Shown one piece after another: positions 30,383 through 39,393 of a stretch of 64,000 bases of DNA. This DNA comes from Citricoccus sp. K5. Lineage in GTDB: Bacteria > Actinomycetota > Actinomycetes > Actinomycetales > Micrococcaceae. The translations under genes and the position numbers were made by a program. The notes under the pieces are model-generated. The model made no database searches. It saw only the letters and a list, made by a program, of their open reading frames with translations, and had not been told where the DNA came from. Within the stretch, counting starts at the first letter, position 1. Every line of letters starts with the position of its first letter. The stretch lies in contig NZ_LR732819.1 in assembly GCF_902506195.1 (NCBI RefSeq), positions 25,193 to 89,192 of the forward strand, given 5' to 3'.

Positions 30383-33300
30383 AGTCCGTTGACCTCCAAT
30401 GCGTGCTGCAGATCCCCCACAGCGACCTTGGCCGCCGCTGTCGGATCAATGGTGTGGATGCCCCCGAGATTGATCTGCGGACCGCCACGCCCACCCAGTG
30501 ACGCCTCCAGTCGTTCGTAGTCGAGGCCGACGTTAATCGAGGACCCCGACCACTCCCGGCCCACCGTGCCCCCGCCCTGCAGTCCGGCGAGGTGCTGGAT
30601 GGATGGGTGATCCACCCGGATCGCCTCAAGCACTCCGAGGTATTTCCGCGTCATAGGCTCCGGCTCCACAAATTCGCCATCATCCACAAGGGCTGTCGGC
30701 CTTCCGTGGGACCCAATGCCGAGGATGGTGTCCGTGCCCAACCCGTAGTAGGGCAGGCGCCCGCCATTGGCCAGGCGCGGCAGGCCGAAGTCTCGACCCA
30801 CCATGCCGCCTGTGTAGCCACCGAAGCGGTTCATCATCCCGGACAGGGAACTGCTCAGGTTGTTCAGCCCGGACGCCACGAACTTCACTGACCGGGTCCG
30901 GGCCAACTGGGCGAACTCACGCTCAGCAGCCGCGGTCTCGGCATGGGCGCGGGCGACCACGTCGGTGCCCTCGATGTTGTTGATGTCCTGCTGGGTCCCG
31001 TACACGGTGCCGTTGTCATCAACCCAGACGGTGCGTTCGACACCGTTGATGTTCCGGATCTTCGCCTGGACATCGATCGTCGTTCCGTCCTCGGTGACGA
31101 AGATGTGCTCCGTCTTGCCGGTGACCTCGTTGATTTTCTCCTGCACGGAGCCGGCGGTGCCGTCTTCGGACACAGCGACGGTAACGCCCTTGTACCCAGG
31201 GATGGCTTCGACAGCCTGCCCGGTGAACTCGGCCATACGAGCAGCAGACTCATCCATCCACGTGGACACTTCCACGTCCCGGTCGATGCCAAGCTGGGCC
31301 TTAGCCCATTCCTCGGCGGCCGTGGCATTCATCCCAGAGGCACGCGCTGTCTCGTACAGGGCGGCATACCCGGACTCGAGCTCGGCACGAACATCTCCGT
31401 GCGCGGCCCCCTGCTCTGCCAGGGCCGCCGCAGCGTCCCACGCGGTCTCGGCGACCTCGCGGGTGGCGGCGCGGTTGGCCGCGGCCTTCTCGGTGTTCCC
31501 TTCGATGGACATGCCGTTCTCCTTGAACGACTCGGCCAGGTCCCGGAGGGACTGCTGGTGAGCATCGGTGGCCGCCTGCGCGTCGCGGTTGATGACACCG
31601 AGGGTCATCATGGCGTCCACGATGTCCGACAGGGACTCTTCGGTTTCCTCGGCCGCTTCTCCGAGCTCGTTGATTCCTTCGGCGCCGGCCGCGGCTCCCT
31701 CGCCTGCGGCTTCTCCGCCCTCGGCGACGGCCTGCATGTGCGCCGGGAGGTTGCCCATGGCGGCCTGGAACAGGTCCGCCTCGGACGTGGCCTGCCCGGT
31801 GGCGTTGGCCGCGGCCTCCACGCCCTTCGCGTACTCCGGGAATACCCGTTGCAGTTCGGTCCAGGAGGACAGGTCCATGCGGCCAACGGACTCCGCTTCG
31901 ATGCGCAGGGCGTTCATCTGTTGCGCTGCCGATTCGGCGTCCATGGTGGCCAGCGCTTGGTCCAGGGACGTGATGGTGTCCCGCACCTGTGACATGACGT
32001 TGTCCTGCTGGAAGACGGTGTCGCCGAAGGACTGGACGTGCTTGATCGGGTTGGACAGGTCGATGCGCTTGAGCGCGTCACCGAACCCGTTGACGTGGGT
32101 GGTGATTCCGGAGAAGTCGAACTTGCTGTCCAGGTCGGCCGAGTCGCCGGCCTCGTTGAGTTTCAGCGTGGCGTTGGCGACTTCCTCCACGCCAGGTGCA
32201 GCGTCTCGTGTGGAGTTGTAGAGGGCGGTCAGGCCGGTCACGAGGGCAGTGATTCCGACCGCGGCACCGGTGGCGATACCACCGATACGGAGTGCCGACT
32301 TTGCCCGGGCGCCGGTGACACCGAGGCCGCGCATGGCGTCGACGGTGTCCACGACTCGGGGGGCGAGGGTAAGGAACCCGCCGGCGGCCAACAAGGCGAT
32401 GCCACCGGCACCGGTCAGGGCTCCCAGTCCGGCCTTCACCGGGTCAGGCAGGGCGGAGAACACCTCGGCAATGCCACCGATGGACTCGGTCACGGTCGCG
32501 ACGACGGGCAGGATGGCCCCGCCGGCGTCGATCGCGGAGTCCTTGATCTTGTTCCAGGACACGGCGATGCGGGACTCTGCGGTCTCGTACCGCTTGGAGG
32601 CCTCGTCGGCCAGGGCGGACGCGGACGCGAATGACTCGGCGCCAGTTTCGAAGGACTCGGCGAGCAGATCCCCGGACTGGGCCAGGCGAAGCATGGTGTC
32701 TGCCTCACGGACACCCTTCACGCCGAGGTCGGCGAGCATGCCGTTCACGTCTCCACCGTTGGCGGCAACGTCTCCCAGCCCGGAGGTGAGCATGACCATG
32801 GCCTCGGCGGGGCGGTTCTGCCAGGCGTTGGCGAACTCCTCTGCGGAGACACCGGCCGCTTCGGCCCACCCGGTGAGGGAGTCCCCGCCTTCACGGACGG
32901 AGGTGTCGATCTTCTTCATCACCATGGATATGGCGGTACCGCCAGCCTCAGCTTCGATGCCCACGGAGGACATCGCGGAGGCCAGGGCCATGACCTGGTC
33001 CTCAGACATGCCCATCTGCTTGCCGACGGCGGCGACGCGCATCCCCATCATGAGGATGTCCTTCTCGGTGCTGGCGCCGTCGTTGCCGAGGGCCACGAGG
33101 GAGGATCCGAGGTTGTCGATGTCGTCCGCGCTGGTGCCCATGATGTTCATGAACTGAGCGAGGGTGGTGGCGGCCTCTTCGGCGGTGAGGTTGGTGGTCT
33201 CGCCGAGGTCGATCATGGTGCGGGTGAACGCGGCCACGTCTTCCCGTGCGATGCCGAGCTGGCCGGCTGCCTCGGCGACGGCCGCGATTTCCGTGTGGGT

Positions 33301-33933
33301 GGCCGGCAGGGTGGTGGCGAGGGTCCGGAGCTCGCCCTCGAGGGCTGCCATTTCTTCGGCTGATCCATCGACGGTCTTATTGACGCCGACCCACGCGGTC
33401 TCCCAGTCCATGGCGGCTTTACCCATGCCAGCCGCAGCGGCAGTCAGTCCGGCCCCGGCGGCGAGGGCGACGGTACCCACCTGCTCCATGTCGCCGCGGT
33501 GGTCCTTGACGGCCTTGGAGAGACGCTCGAACTTGCCGGTTGACTGCTGTGCGGCGTCCCCGGATCCAGCGAGCTCACGTTGCAGGGCGTCCTGGGCGGA
33601 TGCGGCTTCCTGGGCGGTGCGCTCAACGTCGCGCTGTGCCTTGGCCACGCCTTCCTCGGCGGCAACGATGCGGGTGGTGTCGCCGCTGGTGCGGGCGTCG
33701 TTGAGCTTCTGCTGGGCGACGCGGAGGCGGCCGGCGGCGTCAGCGGAACGGTCCTGGGCCTTGGCGGCATTCTGAGCGGCCCGCTCTTGCTTCTGCGCTG
33801 ACTGCTCGGTGGCCTTGCCGGCCTTGTCTGCGGAGTCGGCGAACTTGTCGGTGACCTTCGCGGACCGCTCCATCGCCCGGTCGTACCCGGAGGTTTCGGC
33901 CTCGAACCGTGACCGTACGACTTCATCCGCCAC
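30379..33933 (-). CDS. tail tape measure protein
   Basis: A 1184-residue protein. It has a charged coiled coil (about 1-130), the conserved tape-measure core (about 150-440: GVNKTVDGSAEEM, ATTLAQFMNIMGTSADD, GMRVAAVGKQMGMS), hydrophobic helices near 490-560, then more helical sequence and a C-terminal region rich in Gly (GGYTGG). It sets tail length; at about 0.15 nm per residue the tail would be near 180 nm (inference). It overlaps the distal tail gene. Confidence 0.95.
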   Translation of the reverse strand: MADEVVRSRFEAETSGYDRAMERSAKVTDKFADSADKAGKATEQSAQKQERAAQNAAKAQDRSADAAGRLRVAQQKLNDARTSGDTTRIVAAEEGVAKAQRDVERTAQEAASAQDALQRELAGSGDAAQQSTGKFERLSKAVKDHRGDMEQVGTVALAAGAGLTAAAAGMGKAAMDWETAWVGVNKTVDGSAEEMAALEGELRTLATTLPATHTEIAAVAEAAGQLGIAREDVAAFTRTMIDLGETTNLTAEEAATTLAQFMNIMGTSADDIDNLGSSLVALGNDGASTEKDILMMGMRVAAVGKQMGMSEDQVMALASAMSSVGIEAEAGGTAISMVMKKIDTSVREGGDSLTGWAEAAGVSAEEFANAWQNRPAEAMVMLTSGLGDVAANGGDVNGMLADLGVKGVREADTMLRLAQSGDLLAESFETGAESFASASALADEASKRYETAESRIAVSWNKIKDSAIDAGGAILPVVATVTESIGGIAEVFSALPDPVKAGLGALTGAGGIALLAAGGFLTLAPRVVDTVDAMRGLGVTGARAKSALRIGGIATGAAVGITALVTGLTALYNSTRDAAPGVEEVANATLKLNEAGDSADLDSKFDFSGITTHVNGFGDALKRIDLSNPIKHVQSFGDTVFQQDNVMSQVRDTITSLDQALATMDAESAAQQMNALRIEAESVGRMDLSSWTELQRVFPEYAKGVEAAANATGQATSEADLFQAAMGNLPAHMQAVAEGGEAAGEGAAAGAEGINELGEAAEETEESLSDIVDAMMTLGVINRDAQAATDAHQQSLRDLAESFKENGMSIEGNTEKAAANRAATREVAETAWDAAAALAEQGAAHGDVRAELESGYAALYETARASGMNATAAEEWAKAQLGIDRDVEVSTWMDESAARMAEFTGQAVEAIPGYKGVTVAVSEDGTAGSVQEKINEVTGKTEHIFVTEDGTTIDVQAKIRNINGVERTVWVDDNGTVYGTQQDINNIEGTDVVARAHAETAAAEREFAQLARTRSVKFVASGLNNLSSSLSGMMNRFGGYTGGMVGRDFGLPRLANGGRLPYYGLGTDTILGIGSHGRPTALVDDGEFVEPEPMTRKYLGVLEAIRVDHPSIQHLAGLQGGGTVGREWSGSSINVGLDYERLEASLGGRGGPQINLGGIHTIDPTAAAKVAVGDLQHALEVNGL

Positions 33934-33945
33934 GGTGGCCTCCTT

Positions 33946-34344
33946 CTATTCGGTTGGGGTTCCGTACTTCTCGCGCCACCAGGCGGGTGCGGATGCGACG
34001 GTGGGTGAGTCGGCTGCGGCTTCGGAGGGCACGGCGAAGAGGACGATCCCGGGGGCGGGGTCCTTGTTCTCCTTTCGCCAGCGCTGGATGGCGGCCGACG
34101 GCTCACAGATGCGGGTCTGGACGTTGTAGGCGCCGGATCCGCACTCGGTGAGGGTGCGCCCGCAGTCGGGGCAGAGCATCCGTTGGTAGAGGGTGTGGGC
34201 GTGGGTGAGCAGGTGGTCCCGATCCGTCCAAGTCCCGTCCCCGCCCACCCACGCCGACGGGGCCCGCTGGTAACGGACGCTGGTGTCGAGCAGGGCGAGG
34301 GTGGGGCGGGCGTGGTCTCGGGTCAGGACCTCGGCGAGAAAGGG
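33946..34344 (-). CDS. gpT extension of the tail assembly chaperone (-1 frame)
   Basis: This frame has no good start of its own. It continues gpG after a -1 shift at CCCTTTC (plus-strand 34338-34344), where the P-site Pro and A-site Phe codons can re-pair. The extension (FLAEVLTRDHARPTLALLD onward) has a CPDC and further Cys. The gpGT fusion loads the tape measure for tube assembly. Confidence 0.75.
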   Translation of the reverse strand, partial: PFLAEVLTRDHARPTLALLDTSVRYQRAPSAWVGGDGTWTDRDHLLTHAHTLYQRMLCPDCGRTLTECGSGAYNVQTRICEPSAAIQRWRKENKDPAPGIVLFAVPSEAAADSPTVASAPAWWREKYGTPTE

Positions 34345-34883
34345 GCCGTGACGCCGCCGGTCGGATCGCCGTAGGTGGCCTCGTTGAAGGCGTTCACGAG
34401 CTGCTGCCACTGGCCCTGGCCGATGGCGGAGTGCAGGGCCTTGAGTCCATCGACGGTGACGCGTTTGCCGTCGACTCGAGCGGAGGCGGCCAGCAGGGCG
34501 TAGGTGCGGCCGGCGGCGTCCTTGCGCTCTATGTCGGCGGTGGCTGCCTCAACTTCGGGGTTGATCATGCCGATGATGGTGATTTCCCGCTTCGCCTCGT
34601 CGACCTGCTCGATGAGCTCGGCCATGCGGGCCTCGATGCGGTTGAGGGCCACCTGGTGAGCGTTGGCGGACGGCTCGGCGACGGAGCGCTGCAGCTTCTC
34701 GGTCTCGGCTCGCTTGACCGCAGCGTCACGGTTGGTGTGCTCCTCGCGGAGGCGGTCGAGCTCGTCCTTGAGGCCGGGCTGGATGAGGTAGACGGTGACG
34801 GTCTGTCGGGGCCGGTACTCGTCCGGGTCGTGGCCGGCCAGCCATCCGGTGAGGTCGAAGGTATCTGGGTCCAGGTCAGCCAC
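34323..34883 (-). CDS. tail assembly chaperone gpG
   Basis: A 186-residue, mostly helical acidic protein directly upstream of the tape measure with the gpT frame overlapping its end, the universal siphophage arrangement. The start is GTG at 34883, six bases after GGAGG. Most ribosomes should stop at 34323; a few shift into gpT. Confidence 0.85.
   Translation of the reverse strand: MADLDPDTFDLTGWLAGHDPDEYRPRQTVTVYLIQPGLKDELDRLREEHTNRDAAVKRAETEKLQRSVAEPSANAHQVALNRIEARMAELIEQVDEAKREITIIGMINPEVEAATADIERKDAAGRTYALLAASARVDGKRVTVDGLKALHSAIGQGQWQQLVNAFNEATYGDPTGGVTAPFSPRS
34338..34344 (-). promoter_or_regulatory. -1 frameshift slippery site CCCTTTC
   Basis: A perfect X-XXY-YYZ heptamer in the gpG reading frame (C CCT TTC), five codons before the gpG stop, linking gpG to gpT. 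Confidence 0.75.
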
Positions 34884-35091
34884 GAGCGGCCTCCTGGATC
34901 TGCTTGATGATGTCGTCGGCCTGCTTCGCGAGTGGCACGCCGAGGCGGTCGAGTTGGTAGTTGATCTTGGCCCCGCCGGTCAGGTGGATGATGACCACAC
35001 CTGCGTTCCGTTCGGGTATGAGTTCAGTCTGCAGGTGGGTGATGTGGTCGGCGTTGGCGTGCACCGTCGCGCCGAGGGAGATGAGTCGCAT
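34876..35091 (-). CDS. 71-residue hypothetical protein
   Basis: A small protein between the tail tube and gpG genes, with a beta-strand-rich middle (AGVVIIHLTGGAKINYQL) and a helical end. It overlaps the gpG start by 8 bases. The role is unknown. Confidence 0.6.
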   Translation of the reverse strand: MRLISLGATVHANADHITHLQTELIPERNAGVVIIHLTGGAKINYQLDRLGVPLAKQADDIIKQIQEAARG

Positions 35092-35139
35092 GATGGGTTC
35101 TCCTTGATGGGTTTCGATGGGTGATCAGGAGGGGCTGGA

Positions 35140-35179
35140 CCCGGTCCCGGCGGTGACCCATCAGCACGCCGGGACCGGG
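35140..35179 (-). terminator. strong hairpin after the major tail gene
   Basis: A perfect 13-bp stem (cccggtcccggcg / cgccgggaccggg) with a 14-base loop, 12 bp past the tail tube stop. It probably lowers expression of the genes after the abundant tube protein. There is no T-run. Confidence 0.7.
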
Positions 35180-35190
35180 AGTTCAGTGGG

Positions 35191-35748
35191 TCAGGCCCCG
35201 GCGGTGCCTGCGACGACGCCGTTGAGTTCGGCGTCCTGCACCGTCAGTGGGATCGTGACGTGGATGTACCCGGCGTGAGGGTCGGCCTGGCGCTGCCAGT
35301 TGTCCGTGGTCACGGCGAACACGGAGTACTCGTCGCCGGCCTCCCACTCCTCGTCCCAGTCCTTGCCGGTCAGGGACTCCACCACGTACACGGGGGTGCC
35401 CTTGACCTTGAGGGCCTGGAACAGGACGTCGCCGGTCGGGTCGGCAGCGCCCGGGTTCGTCTCGTCGAAGTACCGGAACACCGCGATGGAGCCCTCGTAG
35501 TTCGAGCGGGCGGGTACGGAAGCCGAGGACGGCTCGCACACGGCGGGCTGGTTCAGTGTCTCCGAGGCGGTGGCCGCGAACCGGGTGCCTTCCTGGGCGA
35601 CACGGCAGGCGGCGTCCATGCCGGCCGTCAGGGTGGCGACGGTGAGCGCACCGAGGGGTTCGGTCGGGGGTGCGGTGAGGACGGTGATCTTGCGGCGCTG
35701 CTCGGCGAACGTTCGCGGGGGCAGGGCAGAGATGGGGGTGACGGTCAT
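35191..35748 (-). CDS. major tail (tube) protein
   Basis: A 185-residue protein in the tube position, with a hexamer-type beta-rich middle (YEGSIAVFRYFDETN, FQALKVKGTPVYVVE, DEYSVFAVTTDN). It is flanked by a strong terminator, as expected for an abundant structural product. Confidence 0.85.
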   Translation of the reverse strand: MTVTPISALPPRTFAEQRRKITVLTAPPTEPLGALTVATLTAGMDAACRVAQEGTRFAATASETLNQPAVCEPSSASVPARSNYEGSIAVFRYFDETNPGAADPTGDVLFQALKVKGTPVYVVESLTGKDWDEEWEAGDEYSVFAVTTDNWQRQADPHAGYIHVTIPLTVQDAELNGVVAGTAGA

Positions 35749-35750
35749 GG

Positions 35751-35993
35751 TCAGGACTCCTTCTGGGTGAGGGGTGTAGTGAACGGGCTCTGCAGCCCTT
35801 CGGGAATGGCGACGCCTGCCTTGAGCAGTGCCTCGACGACAGCGTCTGACAGCCCGATCAGCTCGATTGGGCTGTCCTCGCCGTAGGGGTCGCGGTCCTG
35901 CGCGGCCAGCGCCTTCTCAAGGGCGTCCATGACGATGTCATTGGCTGCGGCGTTCTCAGCGGGCTCGTAGCCCTCTGGAATCTCGTTGCTCAT
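35751..35993 (-). CDS. 80-residue hypothetical protein
   Basis: An acidic protein of two helical parts just before the tail tube gene (2-bp gap). Its end EGLQSPFTTPL may interact with connector or tube. No family was recognised. Confidence 0.6.
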   Translation of the reverse strand: MSNEIPEGYEPAENAAANDIVMDALEKALAAQDRDPYGEDSPIELIGLSDAVVEALLKAGVAIPEGLQSPFTTPLTQKES

Positions 35994-35995
35994 GG

Positions 35996-36202
35996 TCAGG
36001 CGTCCTTCGGCTCGGCCACGCGGCTGGCCTTGGGGGTGGTGTTCGGTTCGGGCTCAGTGACGCGGCGCCGGTTCTTCTCCGAGGGGGCGAAGTCGAGGTT
36101 GTCGTCGAGCTCGACGAGGTGGGCGGGCCACCGGAACTTCTGCTTGGTGGCGTCGTTCTTTCGGATGGCCCACACACGGCCATCAGGGGACTGCTTCGGC
36201 AC
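35996..36202 (-). CDS. 68-residue hypothetical protein
   Basis: A small basic protein with a possible beta-hairpin (VWAIRKND, FRWPAHLVEL) and a polar tail. The start is GTG at 36202 after GGAGG. It lies between the tail terminator and tube genes. No family was recognised. Confidence 0.6.
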   Translation of the reverse strand: MPKQSPDGRVWAIRKNDATKQKFRWPAHLVELDDNLDFAPSEKNRRRVTEPEPNTTPKASRVAEPKDA

Positions 36203-36211
36203 GGGGGCCTC

Positions 36212-36658
36212 CTACTGTTCGGGGTTGCGGGTGGTGGTCAGGGTCCAGGAGAGGGGAAGGAATGGGCGGGCCGGGGAGATGTCGGTGTCCGTGAGGACGG
36301 TCGCGGCTTGCTGGGAAAGGGCCGGCCGGATGATGCCGGAGCCGACCCGGGCGCCGGTGAGGGCCGCTTTGAGTTCGCCGGTGGCACCGAGGACCGCCCA
36401 TGTCTCTGTGGCGGCCACGGTGGTGTTGAACCGGAACTCCTGGCCCTGCAGGTCCGGGCCGCCAGCCACGGGCTCCTGGTCGTAGGGGGATCCGGCTCCG
36501 GGCCAGAGCACGCAGTACGGCAGGATGTGGCCGCCCACGGTGGTGATCCCGGCGGGGACTTTGCCGGTGTCGACGCGGGTCGGGCCGAATGACCGGACCG
36601 TCTTGATCAGGGCTTCGATGTGCTTAAAGATCGGGTGAGCGTCAGGGATGCCTGCCAT
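36212..36658 (-). CDS. tail terminator / completion protein
   Basis: A 148-residue protein whose place (after HK97 gp10-like, before tube genes) and pattern (HIEALIKTVRSFG, then beta strands and FNTTVAATETWAVLG) fit the tail terminator that caps the tube before head joining. The ATG shares one base with the upstream stop. Confidence 0.7.
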   Translation of the reverse strand: MAGIPDAHPIFKHIEALIKTVRSFGPTRVDTGKVPAGITTVGGHILPYCVLWPGAGSPYDQEPVAGGPDLQGQEFRFNTTVAATETWAVLGATGELKAALTGARVGSGIIRPALSQQAATVLTDTDISPARPFLPLSWTLTTTRNPEQ

Positions 36659-37011
36659 CAGGTGACCGCCTTCCCGCCGAGCTGGCCGAGGGCTTCCAAC
36701 CACTTCGCGCTGTTCTTCTCGAATGCCGGGGACATATAGGGCTGGGGTGCCATGCGGGACGTGCCGTGCTCGACGTACGCGGCATAGTTCACGCCGGCCT
36801 CTACCTGGCCATAGACGGCGCTGCCGTCGGTTCCGGTCTCCGTGGTGATGGAACCCTTGAGCATGCCTGTGTCCACCGGCGCCAGTTCCCGGGCTCCGTT
36901 GGCGGTGTCGATCGTGGCCTTCACGGTGGCGGCCACGACCATGGGCCGGAGTTTCCCCGGGGCGGTCTGTAGCCGGTTGGCGTGGGCCCGAATGTCGTCG
37001 CCTGCACCCAT
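36658..37011 (-). CDS. HK97 gp10-like head-tail joining protein
   Basis: A 117-residue protein with APVDTGMLKGSI (44-55) and VEAGVNYAAYVEHGTSRM (70-87), then QPYMSPAFE, the signature of the HK97 gp10/minor tail family (PF04883). It completes the connector. Confidence 0.92.
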   Translation of the reverse strand: MGAGDDIRAHANRLQTAPGKLRPMVVAATVKATIDTANGARELAPVDTGMLKGSITTETGTDGSAVYGQVEAGVNYAAYVEHGTSRMAPQPYMSPAFEKNSAKWLEALGQLGGKAVT

Positions 37012-37460
37012 CAGCCACCGCCCTGGGTGAGGTCGTCCAGGCAGGTGAGGTCACGCTCCCAGACGAGAGTTCCGCGCTGGATGGACGTGACCTTGAGGCG
37101 GCGTCCGATCAGGTGCGGGTCACCGTCGTGGCCGGGCTTGTACCCGGTGACGGTGATGTACGGGCCTGAGCCCGTGACGGTCAAGTCCGGCATCCGTGAA
37201 AGTGGCAGGGTCACGAGGTACTCACGGGTGCTCACGTCTTGAGAGACGACCTCGGCCTCGCGTTCGCCGGTGCGTTGCTGCACACGGCAGGGCACGTCAC
37301 TGGCGTACGCAGGACCGGGGCTGGGCTCTACGTCCGGCCATACCGGCGGGGCGTCGGCACCATGAACCCGACAAAGCCCTGTCATGGTGGACTCGGCAAC
37401 AGGCCTATGGTGTTGTTGCCACTCCGGTGGGATGACCTGGTGATTCGGGAGGCCTACCAT
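37011..37460 (-). CDS. head closure / stopper-like protein
   Basis: A 149-residue protein of the DUF6093-like type (N-terminus PPEWQQHHRPVAESTMTG, then beta strands CRVQQRTGE and YLVTLPLSRMPDL) in the stopper position. The ATG at 37460 is chosen because the conserved N-terminus would be lost with 37385. Confidence 0.75.
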   Translation of the reverse strand: MVGLPNHQVIPPEWQQHHRPVAESTMTGLCRVHGADAPPVWPDVEPSPGPAYASDVPCRVQQRTGEREAEVVSQDVSTREYLVTLPLSRMPDLTVTGSGPYITVTGYKPGHDGDPHLIGRRLKVTSIQRGTLVWERDLTCLDDLTQGGG

Positions 37461-37822
37461 GGCCAGCGTCCGTACTCTTCGGCTTCATGACGGCCAGACA
37501 GCCCGGGGGCCACGTAGCCGATGAACGAGGCTTCACCGTCCTCAGTGTTGGCGTGGCCGTCGTACTCGTCAGCCTGCGCCCGGAGCTCAGCGGCCACCGC
37601 CGGCCCATCCGACGAGAGGTCCTGGGTGCGGATCTTCTTTGCGACCAGCACCTCAGAGGTGGCGATGATGCGCAGCGCCCGGGCGGTTGCTCGGTTCACG
37701 TTCTCATCGGAAGCCACCAGCAGGCCGGTGATCATGTCATCCGAGAGCAGCGGGGCATTCTCGTCCAGGTCCGTGATGTTCAGACGGACGAGTCCAACCG
37801 GGGTAGTGAAGTTGATGGGCAC
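37454..37822 (-). CDS. head-tail adaptor (gp6-like)
   Basis: A 122-residue, largely helical protein (LSDDMITGLLVASDENVNRA, ALRIIATSEVLVAKKI) in the adaptor position after the capsid gene, with the gp6-like helical bundle style. The start is GTG at 37822, seven bases after GGAGG. Confidence 0.8.
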   Translation of the reverse strand: MPINFTTPVGLVRLNITDLDENAPLLSDDMITGLLVASDENVNRATARALRIIATSEVLVAKKIRTQDLSSDGPAVAAELRAQADEYDGHANTEDGEASFIGYVAPGLSGRHEAEEYGRWPW

Positions 37823-37860
37823 GGCAGTACCTCCCGGCGCTATGAAGTTGAAGGGGGCGG

Positions 37861-37908
37861 GTGGGGCAGAGGTGCCAGCTATTGGCGCTGGGTGCTCACA
37901 TGCCCCAC
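37861..37908 (-). terminator. hairpin after the capsid gene
   Basis: gtggggca pairs with tgccccac, with a smaller hairpin inside the loop. It lies within 20 bp of the capsid stop. It probably dampens transcription beyond the capsid gene. Confidence 0.5.
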
Positions 37909-37925
37909 CCATTCAGAGGGGAAGA

Positions 37926-39035
37926 TCAGGAACCGGTGGACGCGTACGTCAGCATCGGATCCAGGGTGCCGGCGCCCACGACGTGGCGGCCGCGGTAGGC
38001 GATCGTGTCATCGCCGAACGAGCCTTCCTCCGGGGAGATGGCCCCACCAGTGAGGCGCTGGCCCTGGTCGGCCTTGACCCGGATGTCCGGGTTCTCCTGG
38101 CCGCGGAGCTTGGCGACCACGAGGGCCGGACGCGACGCCGTCGGAGCGGGCAGCAGGTACCAGGTGGTGTCCGCCTTGGCCGAGGTGTTCACCACAGTCA
38201 GGTAGTCCGACACCACGACGGTGAACTTGCCGGCCAGCGGGTTCGGAATCATCCCGGACCCGCCCTCGGGGTTCGGGATCGTCGGGGTGGACACCAGCTG
38301 CTCGGCCTCGAACATCAGGGCAGCGGGGACAACCAGCTGCATCTTGGAGTTGGCCACCCGGGACGGGTTGCCGTTCTTGTCCTTGCGCTTGCTGATCGCC
38401 ACGTAGGCGGCCTGCAGGTTGGCGCGGGTGAGCGGCTTGTTGTCCACGGCGTTGCCGTTGGCGGACTTGAAGAAGTCTGCCTTCGGACCGGCGGCGGACA
38501 CGAATGCCTCGAAGGCGGCCTTGTCCTCGGTCTCGATTGCGCCCTGGGCCAGGTCGGCCGGCAGCTGAGTCAGGCCGTCGAGGTCATCGTTGACGATGAG
38601 CTCCCAGGTCAGCTTGAACAGGTTGCCGAACTTCTTCACGGCCAGTTCGTACTTGGCCGCGTCCTTGTTCCGCTCCTTGTACTCGGCACCCTCCTTGACC
38701 TCATCGAGGGCACCACGGCCGCCGAACAGGTCGACAAAGGTCTTCGGCTTGAAGTCCTTCACGGTGGTGGCCCGGGCGAGCTTCTGCCACTCCGGGGTCA
38801 GATCCTCGTACTTGGCAAGCATCTCCCGGTCGAAGGCGGCGCCGAGGTAGATGTTGAAGTCACCCCGGGTGAGCGCCTCAGACAGCATGGCCTTCTTGAA
38901 GGGGTTGCCCCGCTTCATGCCGTCGTTGAATAGCTTGGCGGCCTCGACCATGTTGGTGAGGAAGCCCTGCGAGGGGGCGTTGCGCTTCTCCCAGCCTTCG
39001 GCCAGGAGGAGTTCTTCGGTGTTGAGAATGGTCAT
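37926..39035 (-). CDS. major capsid protein
   Basis: A 369-residue protein following decoration and protease genes. The body reads like an HK97-fold shell protein of the Mu gpT-like group (FNIYLGAAFDREMLAKYED, VVPAALMFEAEQLV, NPLAGKFTVVVSDYL). No long delta domain is seen, in line with a separate scaffold. GGAG precedes the ATG. Confidence 0.85.
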   Translation of the reverse strand: MTILNTEELLLAEGWEKRNAPSQGFLTNMVEAAKLFNDGMKRGNPFKKAMLSEALTRGDFNIYLGAAFDREMLAKYEDLTPEWQKLARATTVKDFKPKTFVDLFGGRGALDEVKEGAEYKERNKDAAKYELAVKKFGNLFKLTWELIVNDDLDGLTQLPADLAQGAIETEDKAAFEAFVSAAGPKADFFKSANGNAVDNKPLTRANLQAAYVAISKRKDKNGNPSRVANSKMQLVVPAALMFEAEQLVSTPTIPNPEGGSGMIPNPLAGKFTVVVSDYLTVVNTSAKADTTWYLLPAPTASRPALVVAKLRGQENPDIRVKADQGQRLTGGAISPEEGSFGDDTIAYRGRHVVGAGTLDPMLTYASTGS

Positions 39036-39049
39036 GGTGTTTCTCTCCT

Positions 39050-39391
39050 TCAGGCCTGTGCCGGGCCGTTGAGCAGGGAGACTTCGACCGGTCCGGCAGC
39101 GGCGGCCTTGGTGGCCAGTGCGAAGCCGAACAGGAGGTTGTCCGTGGCGGTGGTGGTGAGTGCGCCGGTGGCGGCGGTGATGTACACCGGGTCTCCGACG
39201 TTGGCGACGGCGCCGGTGACGGTGACGTCAGCGGAGCCGTTGAGCCACACGGTGGCGGTGCCGTCGGGGAATCGTTCGGTCTGGGCGATGCCGCGGAAGG
39301 CGCCGACGGCCACAGGGGAACCGGGGACGACGTAGGCGGGGACGGGCAGGGAGATGTGCAGTGCCTCGGGGAGGCGCATGTTCTTGGCCAC
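39050..39391 (-). CDS. capsid decoration-type protein (DUF2190-like)
   Basis: A 113-residue beta-rich protein (VPAYVVPGSPVAVGAFRGIA, VANVGDPVYITAATG, LFGFALATKAA), the pattern of small head proteins located before the capsid gene. The start is GTG at 39391 after AAGGAGG. Confidence 0.8.
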   Translation of the reverse strand: MAKNMRLPEALHISLPVPAYVVPGSPVAVGAFRGIAQTERFPDGTATVWLNGSADVTVTGAVANVGDPVYITAATGALTTTATDNLLFGFALATKAAAAGPVEVSLLNGPAQA

Positions 39392-39393
39392 GG

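Noticed and set aside
30943..33157. Plus-strand frames over the tape measure (30943..31992, 32249..33157)
   Set aside because: Antisense shadows of a clear tape-measure gene; composition is Gly/Val- or Ser/Ala-biased with no motif.
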